Positions 28,015 through 38,971 of a stretch of 64,000 nucleotides of DNA are shown here, piece after piece. The translations under genes and the position numbers were made by a program. Location: NCBI RefSeq assembly GCF_020026305.1, contig NZ_CP075691.1, positions 6,200,001-6,264,000 of the forward strand, given 5' to 3'. The stretch's first letter is position 1. Every line of letters starts with the position of its first letter. The stretch is from Streptomyces sp. 135. Lineage in GTDB: Bacteria > Actinomycetota > Actinomycetes > Streptomycetales > Streptomycetaceae. The notes under the pieces are model-generated. The model saw only the letters and a program-made list of their open reading frames with translations. It was not told the DNA's origin and ran no database searches.

Positions 28015-31000
28015 GTGGCTAAGGTCCGGGTATACGAACTCGCCAAGGAGTTCGGGGTAGAGAGCAAGGTCGTCATGGCCAAGCTCACAGAACTCGGTGA
28101 ATTCGTACGTTCGGCGTCCTCGACGATCGAGGCGCCCGTGGTACGCAAACTGACTGACGCATTCCAGGGCGGCAGCGGCAAGTCCGCCGCCAAGCCCGGC
28201 GCGCCGCGCAAGCAGGCCGCCCCTGCCGCTTACCCTCCGGGCAGGCGTCCCCTCCCGCGCAGGCCGCCCGTCCGGGCCCGGCCGCGCCGAAGCCGCCCCA
28301 AGCCTGCGGCCGAGAAGCCCGCGGCTTCCCCGCGACGCCGGGCCCGCGCCCGACGCCCGGCCCGAAGCCCCTGGCCCCTGCTTACCCTGGTCTCCCGGCT
28401 CCGGCCGCCCTGAGTTCACCGCTCCGCTTACCGCTCCGGCTGCCCCGGCCGCCTCGGCTCCGGCCGCCCTGTCCGGCGCGCGCCCCGGCGCCCGTCCGGG
28501 CCAGGGTGCCCGAAGCCCGGTGGCCGTCCGGCCCCCGGCCAGGGTGGTCAGGCCGCGACGAGCGCGGCGGCCGCGGCGACCGTCAGGGTGCTCCGCGCCC
28601 CGGCGGCCAGGGCGCCCCGCGTCCCGGCGGTGCCCGTCCTGCGGGTCCGCGTCCGGGCAACAACCCGTTCACCTCTGGTGGCTCCACCGGCATGGCGCGC
28701 CCGCAGGCGCCCGTCCGGCGGCGCCCCGCGCCCCGGTGGTCCTGGCGGCCAGGGCGGCCCCGGCGGCGCCCCGCGCCCGCAGGGCGGTCAGGGCGGCCCC
28801 GGTGGCGCTCCCCGTCCGCAGGGTCAGGGCGGCGCCCGTCCGACCCCGGCGGCATGCCTCGCCCGCAGGCCCTGCGTCCCGGCGGCGGTCCCGCCGGTAA
28901 CCGTCCGAACCCGGCATGATGCCGCAGCGTCCCGCTGCTTACCGCGTCCCGGTGGTGGCCCCGGCGGTGGCCGAGGTCCCGGCGGCGGCGGTCGCCCGTG
29001 GCGGCGGCGGTCGTCCTGGTGGCGGCGGCTTCGCGGCCGTCCGGCCGGTCCCGGTGGTGGCGGCGGCGGTTTCGCCGGTCGTCCCGGCGGTCCCGGTGGC
29101 GGTGGCGGCGCCGGTCGTCCCGGTGGTGGCGGCGGCTTCGGCGGTCGTCCCGGCTTCGGTGGCCGTCCCGGTGGTCCCGGTGCCCGTGGTGGCACGCAGG
29201 GTGCGTTCGGCCGTCCCGGCGGGCCCGCCCGTCGTGGCCGCAAGTCGAAGCGGCAGAGGCGCCAGGAGTACGAGGCCATGCAGGCCCCGTCGGTGGGCGG
29301 CGTCATGCTGCCTCGCGGCAACGGACAGACCGTCCGCCTGTCGCGCGGTGCCTCGCTGACCGACTTCGCCGAGAAGATCAACGCCAACCCGGCGTCGCTC
29401 GTCGGCGTGATGATGAACCTCGGCGAGATGGTCACCGCCACGCAGTCCGTCTCCGACGAGACGCTGAAGCTCCTCGCGGACGAGATGAACTTCGTCCTGG
29501 AGATCGTCAGCCCGGAGGAGGAGGACCGCGAGCTGCTCGAGTCGTTCTCCATCGAGTTCGGTGAGGACGAGGGCGGCGAGGACATGCTCGTCTCCCGCCC
29601 GCCGGTCGTGACCGTCATGGGTCACGTCGACCACGGCAAGACCCGCCTCCTCGACGCGATCCGCAAGACGAACGTCGTCGCGGGCGAGGCCGGCGGTATC
29701 ACGCAGCACATCGGTGCGTACCAGGTCGCCACTGAGGTCAACGGCGAAGAGCGCGCCATCACCTTCATCGACACCCCCGGTCACGAGGCGTTCACCGCCA
29801 TGCGTGCCCGTGGTGCGAAGTCCACCGACATCGCGATCCTCGTGGTCGCGGCGAACGACGGTGTGATGCCGCAGACGATCGAGGCGCTGAACCACGCCAA
29901 GGCGGCCGACGTGCCGATCGTGGTCGCGGTCAACAAGATCGACGTCGAGGGCGCCGACCCGACCAAGGTGCGCGGTCAGCTCACCGAGTTCGGTCTGGTG
30001 GCCGAGGAGTACGGCGGCGACACGATGTTCGTCGACATCTCCGCGCGCCAGGGCCTCAACATCGAGCAGCTGCTCGAAGCCGTGGTCCTGACCGCGGACG
30101 CCTCGCTCGACCTGCGGGCCAACCCGGAGCAGGACGCGCAGGGCATCGCCATCGAGGCCCACCTCGACAAGGGCCGCGGCGCCGTCGCGACCGTCCTCGT
30201 CCAGCGCGGTACCCTCCGCGTCGGCGACACGATGGTCGCCGGTGACGCCTACGGCCGAGTCCGCGCGATGCTCGACGACAAGGGCGAGAACGTGGAGGAG
30301 GCGACCCCGTCGACTCCGGTCCTCGTGCTCGGTCTCACCAACGTCCCGGGCGCGGGCGACAACTTCCTGGTCGTCGACGAGGACCGTACGGCCCGTCAGA
30401 TCGCCGAGAAGCGTGCCGCCCGTGAGCGCAACGCCGCGTTCGCCAAGCGCACCCGCCGGGTCTCCCTCGAGGACCTCGACCAGGTGCTCAAGGCCGGCCT
30501 GGTCCAGGACCTCAACATCATCATCAAGGGTGACGCGTCCGGTTCGGTGGAGGCTCTCGAGTCCTCGCTGCTCCAGCTGGACGTCGGCGAAGAGGTCGAC
30601 ATCCGCGTCCTGCACCGCGGTGTGGGTGCGGTCACCGAGTCGGACATCGACCTGGCGATGGGCTCCGACGCCATCGTCATCGGCTTCAACGTCCGCGCGG
30701 CCGGCCGTGCCGCGCAGATGGCGGAGCGCGAGGGCGTCGACGTCCGCTACTACTCGGTGATCTACCAGGCCATCGAGGAGATCGAGGCGGCCCTCAAGGG
30801 CATGCTCAAGCCGGAGTACGAGGAGGTCGAGCTCGGCACCGCGGAGATCCGCGAGGTCTTCCGCTCGTCCAAGCTCGGCAACATCGCCGGTGTCCTCATC
30901 CGCTCGGGCGAGGTCAAGCGCAACACCAAGGCCCGACTGCTCCGCGACGGCAAGGTCATCGCGGAGAACCTCAACATCGAGGGTCTGCGCCGCTTCAAGG

Positions 31001-31119
31001 ACGACGTCACCGAGATCCGCGAAGGCTTCGAGGGCGGTATCAACCTCGGCAACTTCAACGACATCAAGGTCGACGACGTCATCGCGACGTACGAGATGCG
31101 CGAGAAGCCGCGCGGCTGA
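28015..31119 (+). CDS. infB: Translation initiation factor IF-2, N-terminal region frame-disrupted
   Basis: IF-2 delivers fMet-tRNA to the ribosome as a GTPase. The start (GTG 28015 after AAAAGGAG) gives MAKVRVYELAKEFGV and an intact first IF2_N subdomain. The C-terminal part from about 29230 is complete: RGRKSKRQRRQEYEAMQAP, second IF2_N (LTDFAEKINANPASLVGVMM), G1 GHVDHGKT, G3 DTPGHE, NKID, and domains II-IV to REKPRG. In between, the Pro/Gly/Ala linker (about 28230-29030) changes frame several times and has an in-frame TGA at 28411. Pieces of the expected linker are readable in all three frames, for example QAARPGPAAPKP, PRPGNNPFTSGG and GNRPNP. First and last frames are the same, so the changes sum to a multiple of three. 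infB is essential, so consensus errors are more likely than real mutation. Confidence 0.9.
28230..29236 (+). repeat. Low-complexity Pro/Gly-coding tract of infB
   Basis: Repeated GGC/GGT/CCC-type codons (GRPGGPGGGGG-like units) dominate this tract. Four copies of GCTTACC (28228, 28380, 28426 and 28937) occur within 720 bases, each next to a break in the expected frame. Such an A/T-bearing heptamer should be rare here. Confidence 0.7.
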
Positions 31120-31159
31120 TCGACTGCCTCACGGCAGTTCGAACTGCGCGGTCAGTGTC

Positions 31160-31197
31160 GGGGCCGGTCGACGGGGAAAATCCCGTCGATCGGCCCC
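31160..31197 (+). terminator. Strong hairpin after infB
   Basis: GGGGCCGGTCGACGGG (31160-31175) pairs with CCCGTCGATCGGCCCC (31182-31197), with one G-T wobble and a GAAAAT loop. It separates infB from the ylxP-rbfA-truB group and may be a terminator or attenuator within the long operon. Confidence 0.75.
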
Positions 31198-31280
31198 GGC
31201 CGTTCCGTGTACGGTTCTTGTGTCCCTGCCAAGTGGTTGGCGGGGCGCCGAACCCGTACCGGCGGGACATCCGGATACAC

Positions 31281-31574
31281 ATGTATGTGGGGACTCTGTC
31301 CTTCGATCTGCTCCTCGGCGACGTACATTCGCTGAAGGAGAAACGCTCCGTCGTCCGCCCGATCGTCGCCGAACTCCAGCGCAAGTACGGGGTGAGCGCG
31401 GCGGAGGTGGGCGGTCAGGATCTGCACCGCAGGGCCGAGATCGGCCTCGCCGTGGTGTCGGGCGACTGGAGCCATCTCACGGACGTACTGGACCGGTGCG
31501 AGCGCCTCGTCGCCGCCCGGCCCGAAGTGGAGCTGCTGTCGGTCCGGCGGCGGCTGCACGGCGACGACGACTGA
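31281..31574 (+). CDS. ylxP: YlxP-family (DUF503) protein
   Basis: A 97-residue DUF503 protein: MYVGTLSFDLLLGDVHSLKEKRSVVRPI at the start is the family signature (GDxxSLKxKR), followed by AAEVGGQDLHRRAEIGLAVVSGD. It is found between infB and rbfA in many Gram-positive bacteria. A ribosome-related role is suggested only by that context. ATG 31281 is the conserved start; the frame is open further upstream through the hairpin. rbfA begins 51 bases downstream. Confidence 0.9.
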   Translation: MYVGTLSFDLLLGDVHSLKEKRSVVRPIVAELQRKYGVSAAEVGGQDLHRRAEIGLAVVSGDWSHLTDVLDRCERLVAARPEVELLSVRRRLHGDDD

Positions 31575-31625
31575 ACAACAGCAAGACAAGCCCAGGGAAT
31601 GCCCGGGGATAAGGGAGACGGAGCA

Positions 31626-32102
31626 GTGGCCGACAACGCGCGGGCGAAAAGGCTGGCGGACCTCATCCGAGAGGTGGTTGCCCAGAAGCTGCAGCGCGGG
31701 ATCAAGGACCCGCGGCTCGGGACGCACGTGACCATCACGGACACCAGGGTGACCGGTGACCTGCGGGAGGCGACCGTCTTCTACACGGTCTACGGCGACG
31801 ACGAGGACCGCGCCGCCGCGGCGGCGGGCCTGGAGAGCGCCAAGGGCGTGCTGCGCTCGGCGGTCGGCCAGGCCGCGGGCGTGAAGTTCACGCCGACGCT
31901 GTCCTTCGTCGCGGACGCCCTGCCGGACAACGCCAGGGCCATCGAGGACCTCCTCGACAAGGCCCGGATGTCGGACGAGAAGGTGCGGGAGGTCTCCGCG
32001 GGCGCCGAGTTCGCGGGCGACGCGGACCCGTACAAGAAGCCCGAGTCCGACGAGGACACGGACGGCACTTCGGACGAGACGGACGGCGACGCCCGCGCAT
32101 GA
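31626..32102 (+). CDS. rbfA: Ribosome-binding factor A
   Basis: A 158-residue RbfA, a KH-fold factor that binds the 30S subunit and helps 16S rRNA 5'-end processing. The core is ADLIREVVAQKLQRGIKDPRLG, VTITDTRVTGDLREATVFYTVYGD and LRSAVGQAAGVKFTPTLSFVAD. A 30-residue acidic C-terminal tail (ESDEDTDGTSDETDGD) is typical for actinobacteria. GTG 31626 follows GGAGACGGAG. Its stop overlaps the truB start by 4 bases (ATGA). Confidence 0.95.
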   Translation: MADNARAKRLADLIREVVAQKLQRGIKDPRLGTHVTITDTRVTGDLREATVFYTVYGDDEDRAAAAAGLESAKGVLRSAVGQAAGVKFTPTLSFVADALPDNARAIEDLLDKARMSDEKVREVSAGAEFAGDADPYKKPESDEDTDGTSDETDGDARA

Positions 32103-33007
32103 GCAAGAGCAGCACCACAACGCCGGACGGACTTGTCATCGTCGACAAGCCGTCCGGCTTCACTTCGCACGACGTGGTGGCCAAGATGCGCGGGATCGCC
32201 AAGACCCGCCGCGTCGGTCACGCGGGCACCCTGGACCCCATGGCGACGGGCGTCCTCGTGCTCGGCGTGGAGCGCGCCACCAAGCTCCTCGGCCATCTGG
32301 CGCTGACCGAGAAGGAGTACCTGGGCACCATCCGCCTCGGGCAGAACACGCTCACCGACGACGCCGAGGGCGAGATCACCTCGTCCGCCGACGCCTCGGG
32401 GATCGCCCGTGAGGCGATCGACGCGGGCATCGCCAAGCTCTCCGGCGACATCATGCAGGTGCCGTCCAAGGTCAGCGCCATCAAGATCGACGGCAAGCGG
32501 TCGTACGCGCGCGCCCGCAAGGGCGAGGACTTCGAGATCCCGGCCCGGCCGGTGACGATCTCCGCCTTCACCGTGTACGACGTCCGCGACGCCGTCGCCG
32601 AGGACGGCACCCCCGTCCTCGACCTGGTCGTCTCCGTCGTCTGCTCCTCGGGCACGTACATCCGGGCGCTCGCCCGTGACCTCGGCGCGGACCTCGGTGT
32701 CGGCGGCCATCTGACCGCCCTGCGCCGCACCCGCGTCGGGCCGTACAAGCTGGACGCGGCCAAGACCCTGGACCAGCTCCAGGAGGAGCTGACGGTGATG
32801 CCGGTGGCCGAGGCCGCGAGCCGGGCCTTCCCGCGCTGGGACGTCGACGACAAGCGCGGCAAGCTGCTGCTCAACGGCGTCCGGATCGACATGCCCGAGG
32901 AGTACGCGGGTGCCGGCGCCGTCGCCGTCTTCGACCCGGAGGGCCGCTTCCTGGTCCTCGCGGAGGAGTCGCGGGGCAAGGCCAAGAGCCTGGCCGTCTT
33001 CGCCTGA
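32099..33007 (+). CDS. truB: tRNA pseudouridine-55 synthase
   Basis: A 302-residue TruB that makes pseudouridine at position 55 in the T-loop of tRNAs. Motif I: GLVIVDKPSGFTSHDVV (residues 11-27). The catalytic Asp is Asp46 in GHAGTLDPMATGVL. Further conserved blocks are ATKLLGHL, KEYLGTIRLG, QVPSKVSAIKIDGKRSYARAR and VVCSSGTYIRALARDLG. A PUA-like C-terminal domain follows residue about 235. It is translationally coupled to rbfA (ATGA overlap). A hairpin at 33036-33067 follows. Confidence 0.96.
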   Translation: MSKSSTTTPDGLVIVDKPSGFTSHDVVAKMRGIAKTRRVGHAGTLDPMATGVLVLGVERATKLLGHLALTEKEYLGTIRLGQNTLTDDAEGEITSSADASGIAREAIDAGIAKLSGDIMQVPSKVSAIKIDGKRSYARARKGEDFEIPARPVTISAFTVYDVRDAVAEDGTPVLDLVVSVVCSSGTYIRALARDLGADLGVGGHLTALRRTRVGPYKLDAAKTLDQLQEELTVMPVAEAASRAFPRWDVDDKRGKLLLNGVRIDMPEEYAGAGAVAVFDPEGRFLVLAEESRGKAKSLAVFA

Positions 33008-33035
33008 GCGGGCCCTGCCCGCATCTCGCCTCGTC

Positions 33036-33067
33036 GTGGAGCGGCGGACTCCGGTACGCCGCTCCAC
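33036..33067 (+). terminator. Hairpin after truB
   Basis: GTGGAGCGGCG (33036-33046) pairs with CGCCGCTCCAC (33057-33067) around a 10-base loop, 29 bases after the truB stop. There is no U-tract. Confidence 0.7.
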
Positions 33068-33246
33068 GGTCCCCCCACGGTCCCCCCACTCAAGGTGTTT
33101 CCACATCACCGCGCGGATTCACCCCTTCGGGCAGGCGCTCGGAGTGAACCGAGGGAGCGGAAGGGGGCGCGTTCGCGTCGCGTTCTGTTCCGCTGATCAC
33201 CGCCGACCTACGGTCGGAGGACGGGGAACAGCCGGGAGGTTCGAGC

Positions 33247-36200
33247 ATGGCGGGACGGGGTCCGCGGGCCGAGGGTGCCGGGGACACCGCGGGCGCGGGG
33301 GAGCGGGGCGGCCACACGGCGCCGGACCAGGCCCTCGTGCGGGTGTGCGACCTGGCGGGGCGCCCGCGGGGCACGGGCTTCGCCGCCGATGAGCACGGCA
33401 CGGTCATCACCAGCCACGAGGCCGTCGACGGCCTCGCGCGGATCGTCCTGCACGCGCCGGACGGGCGCACCTGCGTGGTGCCCGCCGAGGCCGTCGTGGC
33501 GCTGCCCGGCGCCGACCTCGCGCTGGTGCGCACCGAGGGCCTCGGACTGCGGCCCCTGCCCCTGGCCGTGCGGGACTCCGTGGCGCGGGGCACCTATGTG
33601 CGGATCGCCGCGCTCGGCTGGCGCGAGGCCCGCGTCCTCGGCTCGTCCCCGGTGACGTACACCACGACCGACCGCTTCCACCCGGTGGGCGCCGCCCTGG
33701 AGCTGGCGATCGGCACGGAGGGCGCCGACGCGCTGCGGCCCGGCCGCGGAGCCGCGGGCGGACCGGTCGTGGACGCCGCGTCCGGCGCGGTCCTCGCCGT
33801 CCTCGGCACCGCCCTGCTGCCCCAGGACCCCGGCCCCCGCCCGCCCGGCGACGCGCTCTTCACCCACCGCCCGCCCGGGTTCGCGATCTCGCTGCGGGAG
33901 GCGGCCGCCGCAGACCCCGGCGGGCCGCTCGCCGAGCTGATCGCCCGCAACGCCGCGACCGTCCCCGCGTACGGCCACGACCTGAATCCGGCGGGCGCGC
34001 TGCACCTGACGGCCACCTCGGCGGGCTCCGACGGGCCACAGGCCGCCCACCTGGAGCCGGTCGAACGGCCCGATGTGGCGCGGGAGTTCGCCGCCTTCCT
34101 CGACGGCCCGGCCTGCGTCCTCGGCCTGGTCGGTGACCCCGGCACGGGGCGTACGACGGAACTGGCCGCGCTCGCCGCCCGGCGGACCCGGGGCGCCGAG
34201 CCCGCGCCGACGCTGTGGCTGCGCGGCGCCGACCTGCGGGGCACGGACGCGTCCGTCGCCGACGCCGTGCAGCGGGTCCTCGACCGGGCGGTACGGATCC
34301 TGGCGGCCGCACAGGAGGCACCGGGCGGCGAGGGCCTCGGGGACGTCTCGGCGGGGCGCGTGGCGCGACTCGTGCGGGACGCGGGGCTGCCGTTGCTGCT
34401 GCTCCTCGACGGGCCCGAGGAGATGCCGCCTCTGTCGGCACAGCGCCTCGCCGGGTGGAGCGACGCCACGGCGGCCTGGCTGCGGAACACGGGCGCGCGC
34501 CTCGTCATCGCCTGCCGGGCGGAGTACTGGGAGCAGGCGGGGGCGTACTTCGACGGGACGTCGCTCCATGGGGCGGCGTTCCACGGGGCGGCGGCAGGGG
34601 CGGCGGCTTCCGGCTTCCCCCGGTGCGTACGTCTCGACGAGCTGTCCGAGCCGCAGGCGCGTCAGGTCCGCGCGCGGTACGGCATCCCGGACGGGGCGCT
34701 CTCCGAGGCCGACGCGCGGCATCCGCTGACGCTGCGGCTGCTCGGCGAGGTGCGGGCCGCCCTCCCCGACGCGCCGCCGCCGGGCACGCCCGGCCGGGAC
34801 GAGGTCTTCGCCGCCTATCTGGACCTGATGTGCCTGCGGGTCGCCGTGCGGCTCGCGGCGGCACACGGCCTGCGCGGCACCGCCGTGCGATGCCTCGCGG
34901 CGAAGGTGTCCGGCCAGGTCCACGAGGCGGCGCGGCGCTGCCTGGGGCCGGCGCGGGGGGAGCTGGACCGGGCCTCCTTCGAGGACGTCTTCCCGTGGGG
35001 TGCGCTCCCCGGTGCTCCCGGATGCTGTACGGGCTGGGCGTCGGCCGTGCTGGCCGAGGGACTGCTGGTACCGGCGGGCACGGGCTACCGCTTCGCGCAC
35101 GAGGAGGTGGCCGACTGGCTCCAGGGCACGCATCTCGACGTGGACGGCGCGCTTGCCTCCCTCGTCCACCGGCACCGGGGCACGGCCCGTTCCCCGGTGG
35201 TCCCGGAACAGCGCCGCCGCGGCCCTGCCCCCACCCGCCCCGCCCCGGTGCCGCGCCACCGCATCGGCCCCGTGATCGAAGCCCTGCTCACGCTGGGCCG
35301 ACAGCGCGGCCCTGCCGAACTGGACGAGCGGCTGCGAGACTTGGCGGACGCGCTGACCGACCTCACGGAGGAGGCGGCGCCGGGCGGCGAGGCGGGCGCG
35401 GTGACGGACGACGCGGTGACGGACGCCCGGTGGTGGGCCGCGCACCTGCTGCGCGGGACCTTGCTGCGCGTGCCCGACGCGGCGCCCCACCTCCCGGTGC
35501 TCGAAGACCTCGCCGAGCGCGGCCTGTTCGAGGCCGCCTTCTGGCTTCGGCTGCCGCTGGGGGAGACCCCGCGGTTCGCGCTGCTGCGGCACCTCGTCGT
35601 ACACGACGGGCCGCCGGGGGCCCCGGGCCGCTGCCTCGACGCCGTCGCCGGACTCCTCGCCGCCGACCCCGCGAACGTACAGCCGCACCTCGTCCGCTGG
35701 TTCACCGACGAGCGGCCGCTGGACGCCGCGCCCGACGCCACCGTCGCCTCCGCCGCGCAGGCGCTGCTCCACACCCACCGGCACCACGCCGTCGACGACC
35801 TCACCGAAGCCCTCGCCGACTGCGCGCACGCCCGCGCCGACGAACTGCTCGCGGCCCTCGCCGAGGAGGAGCCTGCCGCCGTCTGCCGCGCCGTCGGCCG
35901 CTGGGCGCACGACGAGCGGCCGGGCGCGCGCGGCCGCCGCCTCCCGCCTGCGCGCCGCCCCCACGCCACCGCCGACACCGACCGCGCCCACCTGCGGCAC
36001 GCCGCCCTCGCCCTGCTCGCCCACCCGGACGACGGCGCCCTGCACGGCGCCGCGCTCGCCCTGCTCGTCCGCGACCCGCAGACCCGCTCCCGGTACCTGC
36101 CCTGGTCCTGCGGCGCTTCACCGCCGGGGATCCGGCGCTGCCTGCGAGCGCGGCGGCCGAGGCCCTGGCCACCCACCCCGAGCAGGTGCTCGCCGCCTTC

Positions 36201-36842
36201 ACCGCCCGCCTGCACCGGCCGGGCCCGGCGGACGACGGGTTCGGCGAGGCGCTGCGCCGCCTGGCCGACGCGGCCACACCCGCCCTCGCGCACCGCGTCG
36301 CCTCCCTGGTGCGCGACGCCCTGGAGGCCCGCCCCGAGGCCATCGCGTACGCGGCCGCGTACTTCGACCGGCGGCTCGAACAGGGGCCCGAGGCGCGGAC
36401 CGTCCTCTTCCCCCTGGTGGCGGGTCTGCTGCACAGCCGTCTCCCGCGCGTCAGGGCGGCCCTCGCGCCGGTACTCGCCGCCCCGGGCACCGCCGCCTCA
36501 CAGGCCCTGCGGAGCGACCTGCTCGACGTACTGCTCGGCCAGGAACGCGACCCCGCGGTCCTGGAGAGCGTCCTGCGCTCCGTGGCCCGCGGCGCCGCCG
36601 AGATCGGCGAACCCCCCACCCGCGAGCGGGTCCACCGCGCCGGGCTGCTCCTGGGCCGCACCCCGGAGGGCGCCTCCCGCTTCGACCGCTGCGTGGTCGA
36701 ACTGGCCCGCTCCGACCCCGGCTTCGCCGCCCTCGTCACCGGCTGGCTCCGCGACGCCCCGCAGGAGTGGGCCGCCCTGGTCGGCCCGAGCGCCTCCCGG
36801 ACGCTGACGGACCTCGCGGGCGGCGCGCCGGTGCCTGCCTAG
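33247..36842 (+). CDS. Trypsin-fold pseudoprotease fused to a STAND-like P-loop domain, frameshift near 36100
   Basis: A protein of about 1,198 residues if one lost base is restored. Residues 28-190 have the trypsin-like plan: His57 in VITSHEAVDG, Asp90 in LPGADLALV and the oxyanion block GRGAAGGPVVD. The catalytic Ser position, however, is Ala170, so proteolysis is not expected. Next comes a P-loop domain: VGDPGTGRTTE (296-306), where the usual Walker A Lys is Arg303, and LLLLLDGPEEM (386-396) as Walker B, then LVIACRAEYWEQ. The remaining 700 residues are helical and Ala/Leu-rich, possibly a repeat scaffold. The frame changes at about 36099-36102: RSRYLP ends one frame and ALVLRRFTAGDPALP-type sequence continues one base earlier, ending at TAG 36842. 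It lies between the truB hairpin and ribF. Function is unknown; a sensor or scaffold is conceivable. Confidence 0.75.
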
Positions 36843-36994
36843 GCCGGAACGGCCCGAGTGACCCCCGCCACCCTTCCCGGGGAGACACCGATGCGGGGCG
36901 GCGCCCCTCGGCATGGCAGTCTTAGACCTGCGCAATCGGCAATGGGAACGTACAGACGTAACGGACGTACACGGGTTCGGCGAGGAGCAAAGAA

Positions 36995-37939
36995 GTGCAG
37001 CGCTGGCGTGGCTTGGAGGACATCCCCCAGGACTGGGGGCGCAGCGTCGTCACCATCGGTTCCTACGACGGCGTGCACCGCGGTCACCAGCTGATCATCG
37101 GGCGTGCCGTGGAGCGCGCCAGGCAGCTCGGCGTGCCCGCCGTGGTCGTCACCTTCGACCCGCACCCCAGCGAGGTCGTGCGCCCCGGCAGCCACCCGCC
37201 GCTGCTCGCCCCGCACCACCGGCGCGCCGAGCTGATGGCCGGCCTCGGCGTGGACGCGGTGCTGATCCTGCCCTTCACCACCGAGTTCTCGAAGCTGTCG
37301 CCCGCCGACTTCGTCGTGAAGGTCCTCGTCGACAAGCTGCACGCGCGCGTGGTCGTCGAGGGCCCCAACTTCCGCTTCGGCCACAAGGCCGCGGGCAATG
37401 TGGACCTCCTCGCCGAGCTCGGCCGCACGTACGACTACGAAGTCGACGTCATCGACCTGTACGTGACCGGCGAGGCCGGTGGTGGCCGCCCGTTCTCCTC
37501 GACGCTGACCCGCAGCCTGGTGGCCGAGGGCGACATGGCGGGCGCCGCGGAGATCCTCGGCCGCCCGCACCGCGTCGAGGGCGTCGTCGTGCGCGGCGCC
37601 CAGCGCGGCCGCGAGCTCGGCTTCCCCACCGCCAATGTGGAGACGCTGCCGCACACCGCCATCCCCGCCGACGGTGTCTACGCCGGTTGGCTGCACGTCG
37701 AGGGGGAGGCGATGCCGGCGGCGATCTCCGTCGGCACGAATCCGCAGTTCGACGGCACCGAGCGGACCGTCGAGGCGTACGCGATCGACCGGGTCGGTCT
37801 TGACCTGTACGGGCTGCATGTCGCGGTGGACTTCCTCGCCTTCGTGCGGGGGCAGGCGAAGTTCGACTCCGTCGAGGCGCTGCTTGTCGCTATCGGGGAT
37901 GACGTGAAGCGGTGCCGGGCCCTGATCGAGGCCGCCTAG
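36995..37939 (+). CDS. ribF: Bifunctional riboflavin kinase/FAD synthetase
   Basis: A 314-residue enzyme that phosphorylates riboflavin to FMN and adenylylates FMN to FAD. The N-terminal FAD-synthetase domain is a nucleotidyltransferase fold with VVTIGSYDGVHRGHQ (residues 18-32; GxFDGVHxGH type), TFDPHPSEVV and VVEGPNFRFGHKAAG. The C-terminal riboflavin-kinase domain has GRELGFPTANV (PTAN motif), DGVYAGWL, ISVGTNPQFDG and VAVDFLAFVRGQAKFDSVEAL. GTG 36995 follows GGAG by 8 bases. It is convergent with the ABC transporter operon, 33 bases away. Confidence 0.95.
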   Translation: MQRWRGLEDIPQDWGRSVVTIGSYDGVHRGHQLIIGRAVERARQLGVPAVVVTFDPHPSEVVRPGSHPPLLAPHHRRAELMAGLGVDAVLILPFTTEFSKLSPADFVVKVLVDKLHARVVVEGPNFRFGHKAAGNVDLLAELGRTYDYEVDVIDLYVTGEAGGGRPFSSTLTRSLVAEGDMAGAAEILGRPHRVEGVVVRGAQRGRELGFPTANVETLPHTAIPADGVYAGWLHVEGEAMPAAISVGTNPQFDGTERTVEAYAIDRVGLDLYGLHVAVDFLAFVRGQAKFDSVEALLVAIGDDVKRCRALIEAA

Positions 37940-37972
37940 TCGCCGTAGGCGGTGCGGCCAGGCGAGCCCCGT

Positions 37973-38971
37973 CTAAGGCGCCCCCTCCACCACCCGCTCC
38001 CGCGCCCAGTGACAAGCCACCTGCGTCTCGCCGCGCCCGGACAGCACCGCCAGATCCTCCCCACGGCATCGGTCCGCCACCCCCGCCCGCTCCGCCTCCC
38101 CGGAGGCAAGCACCTGGCACCGGACGTGGAACCGGCAGCCCCCCGGGACGCGGGACGGGTCCGGGGGCTCGCCGGTGAGGACGACCGGCTTCCCCGGAGC
38201 TTCCGGAAGCACCGACAACAGAGCCTGCGTATAAGGGTGTTGAGGGGCCGTCAGTACCTCCTCCACCGTCCCCGTCTCGACGATGCGGCCCAGGTACATC
38301 ACCGCCACCCGGTCCGCGATGTTCCACGCCAGCCCCAGATCGTGCGTCACCACCAGTGCCGACAGCCCCAGTTCGTCCCGCAGGCGAAGCAGCAGGGCGA
38401 GGATCTCGCCGCGCACGGACGCGTCCAGGGAGGCCACCGGCTCGTCGGCGACGATGAGTTCCGGTCCCAGGACCAGCGCGCCCGCGATGACGACCCGCTG
38501 GCGCTGACCGCCCGACAGCTCGTGCGGATAGCGCAGGAAGAAGCGCTCCGGAGGGCGCAGCCCGGCCCGCGAGAGCGCCTCGGCGACCGCGGCCCGCTCG
38601 TCGCCCGCGTACCCGTGGATGCGCAGCCCCTCGGCCACGGCCTCGTACACCGTGTGCCGGGGGTTCAGCGAACCGCTCGGGTCCTGGAGGACCAGCTGGA
38701 CGCGCTTTCGGTACGCCTTGAGGGAGCGCGCCGAGTACTCCAGCGGCTTCCCGGCGAACGTCACCGTGCCGGAGGTCGGTGGGACCAGGCCGAGCAGGGA
38801 ACGGGCCAGCGTCGTCTTGCCGCAGCCCGACTCGCCGACCAGGGCGACGATCTCGCCGCCCTTGATGTCGAGGTCGACGCCGTCCACCGCCCGCGCGGTC
38901 GGCGCGCCCCGGCGGCCGGGGAAGGCGATGTCACAGCACCGCCGCCCGGCTCGCAGCGCGGCTGGATGCGG

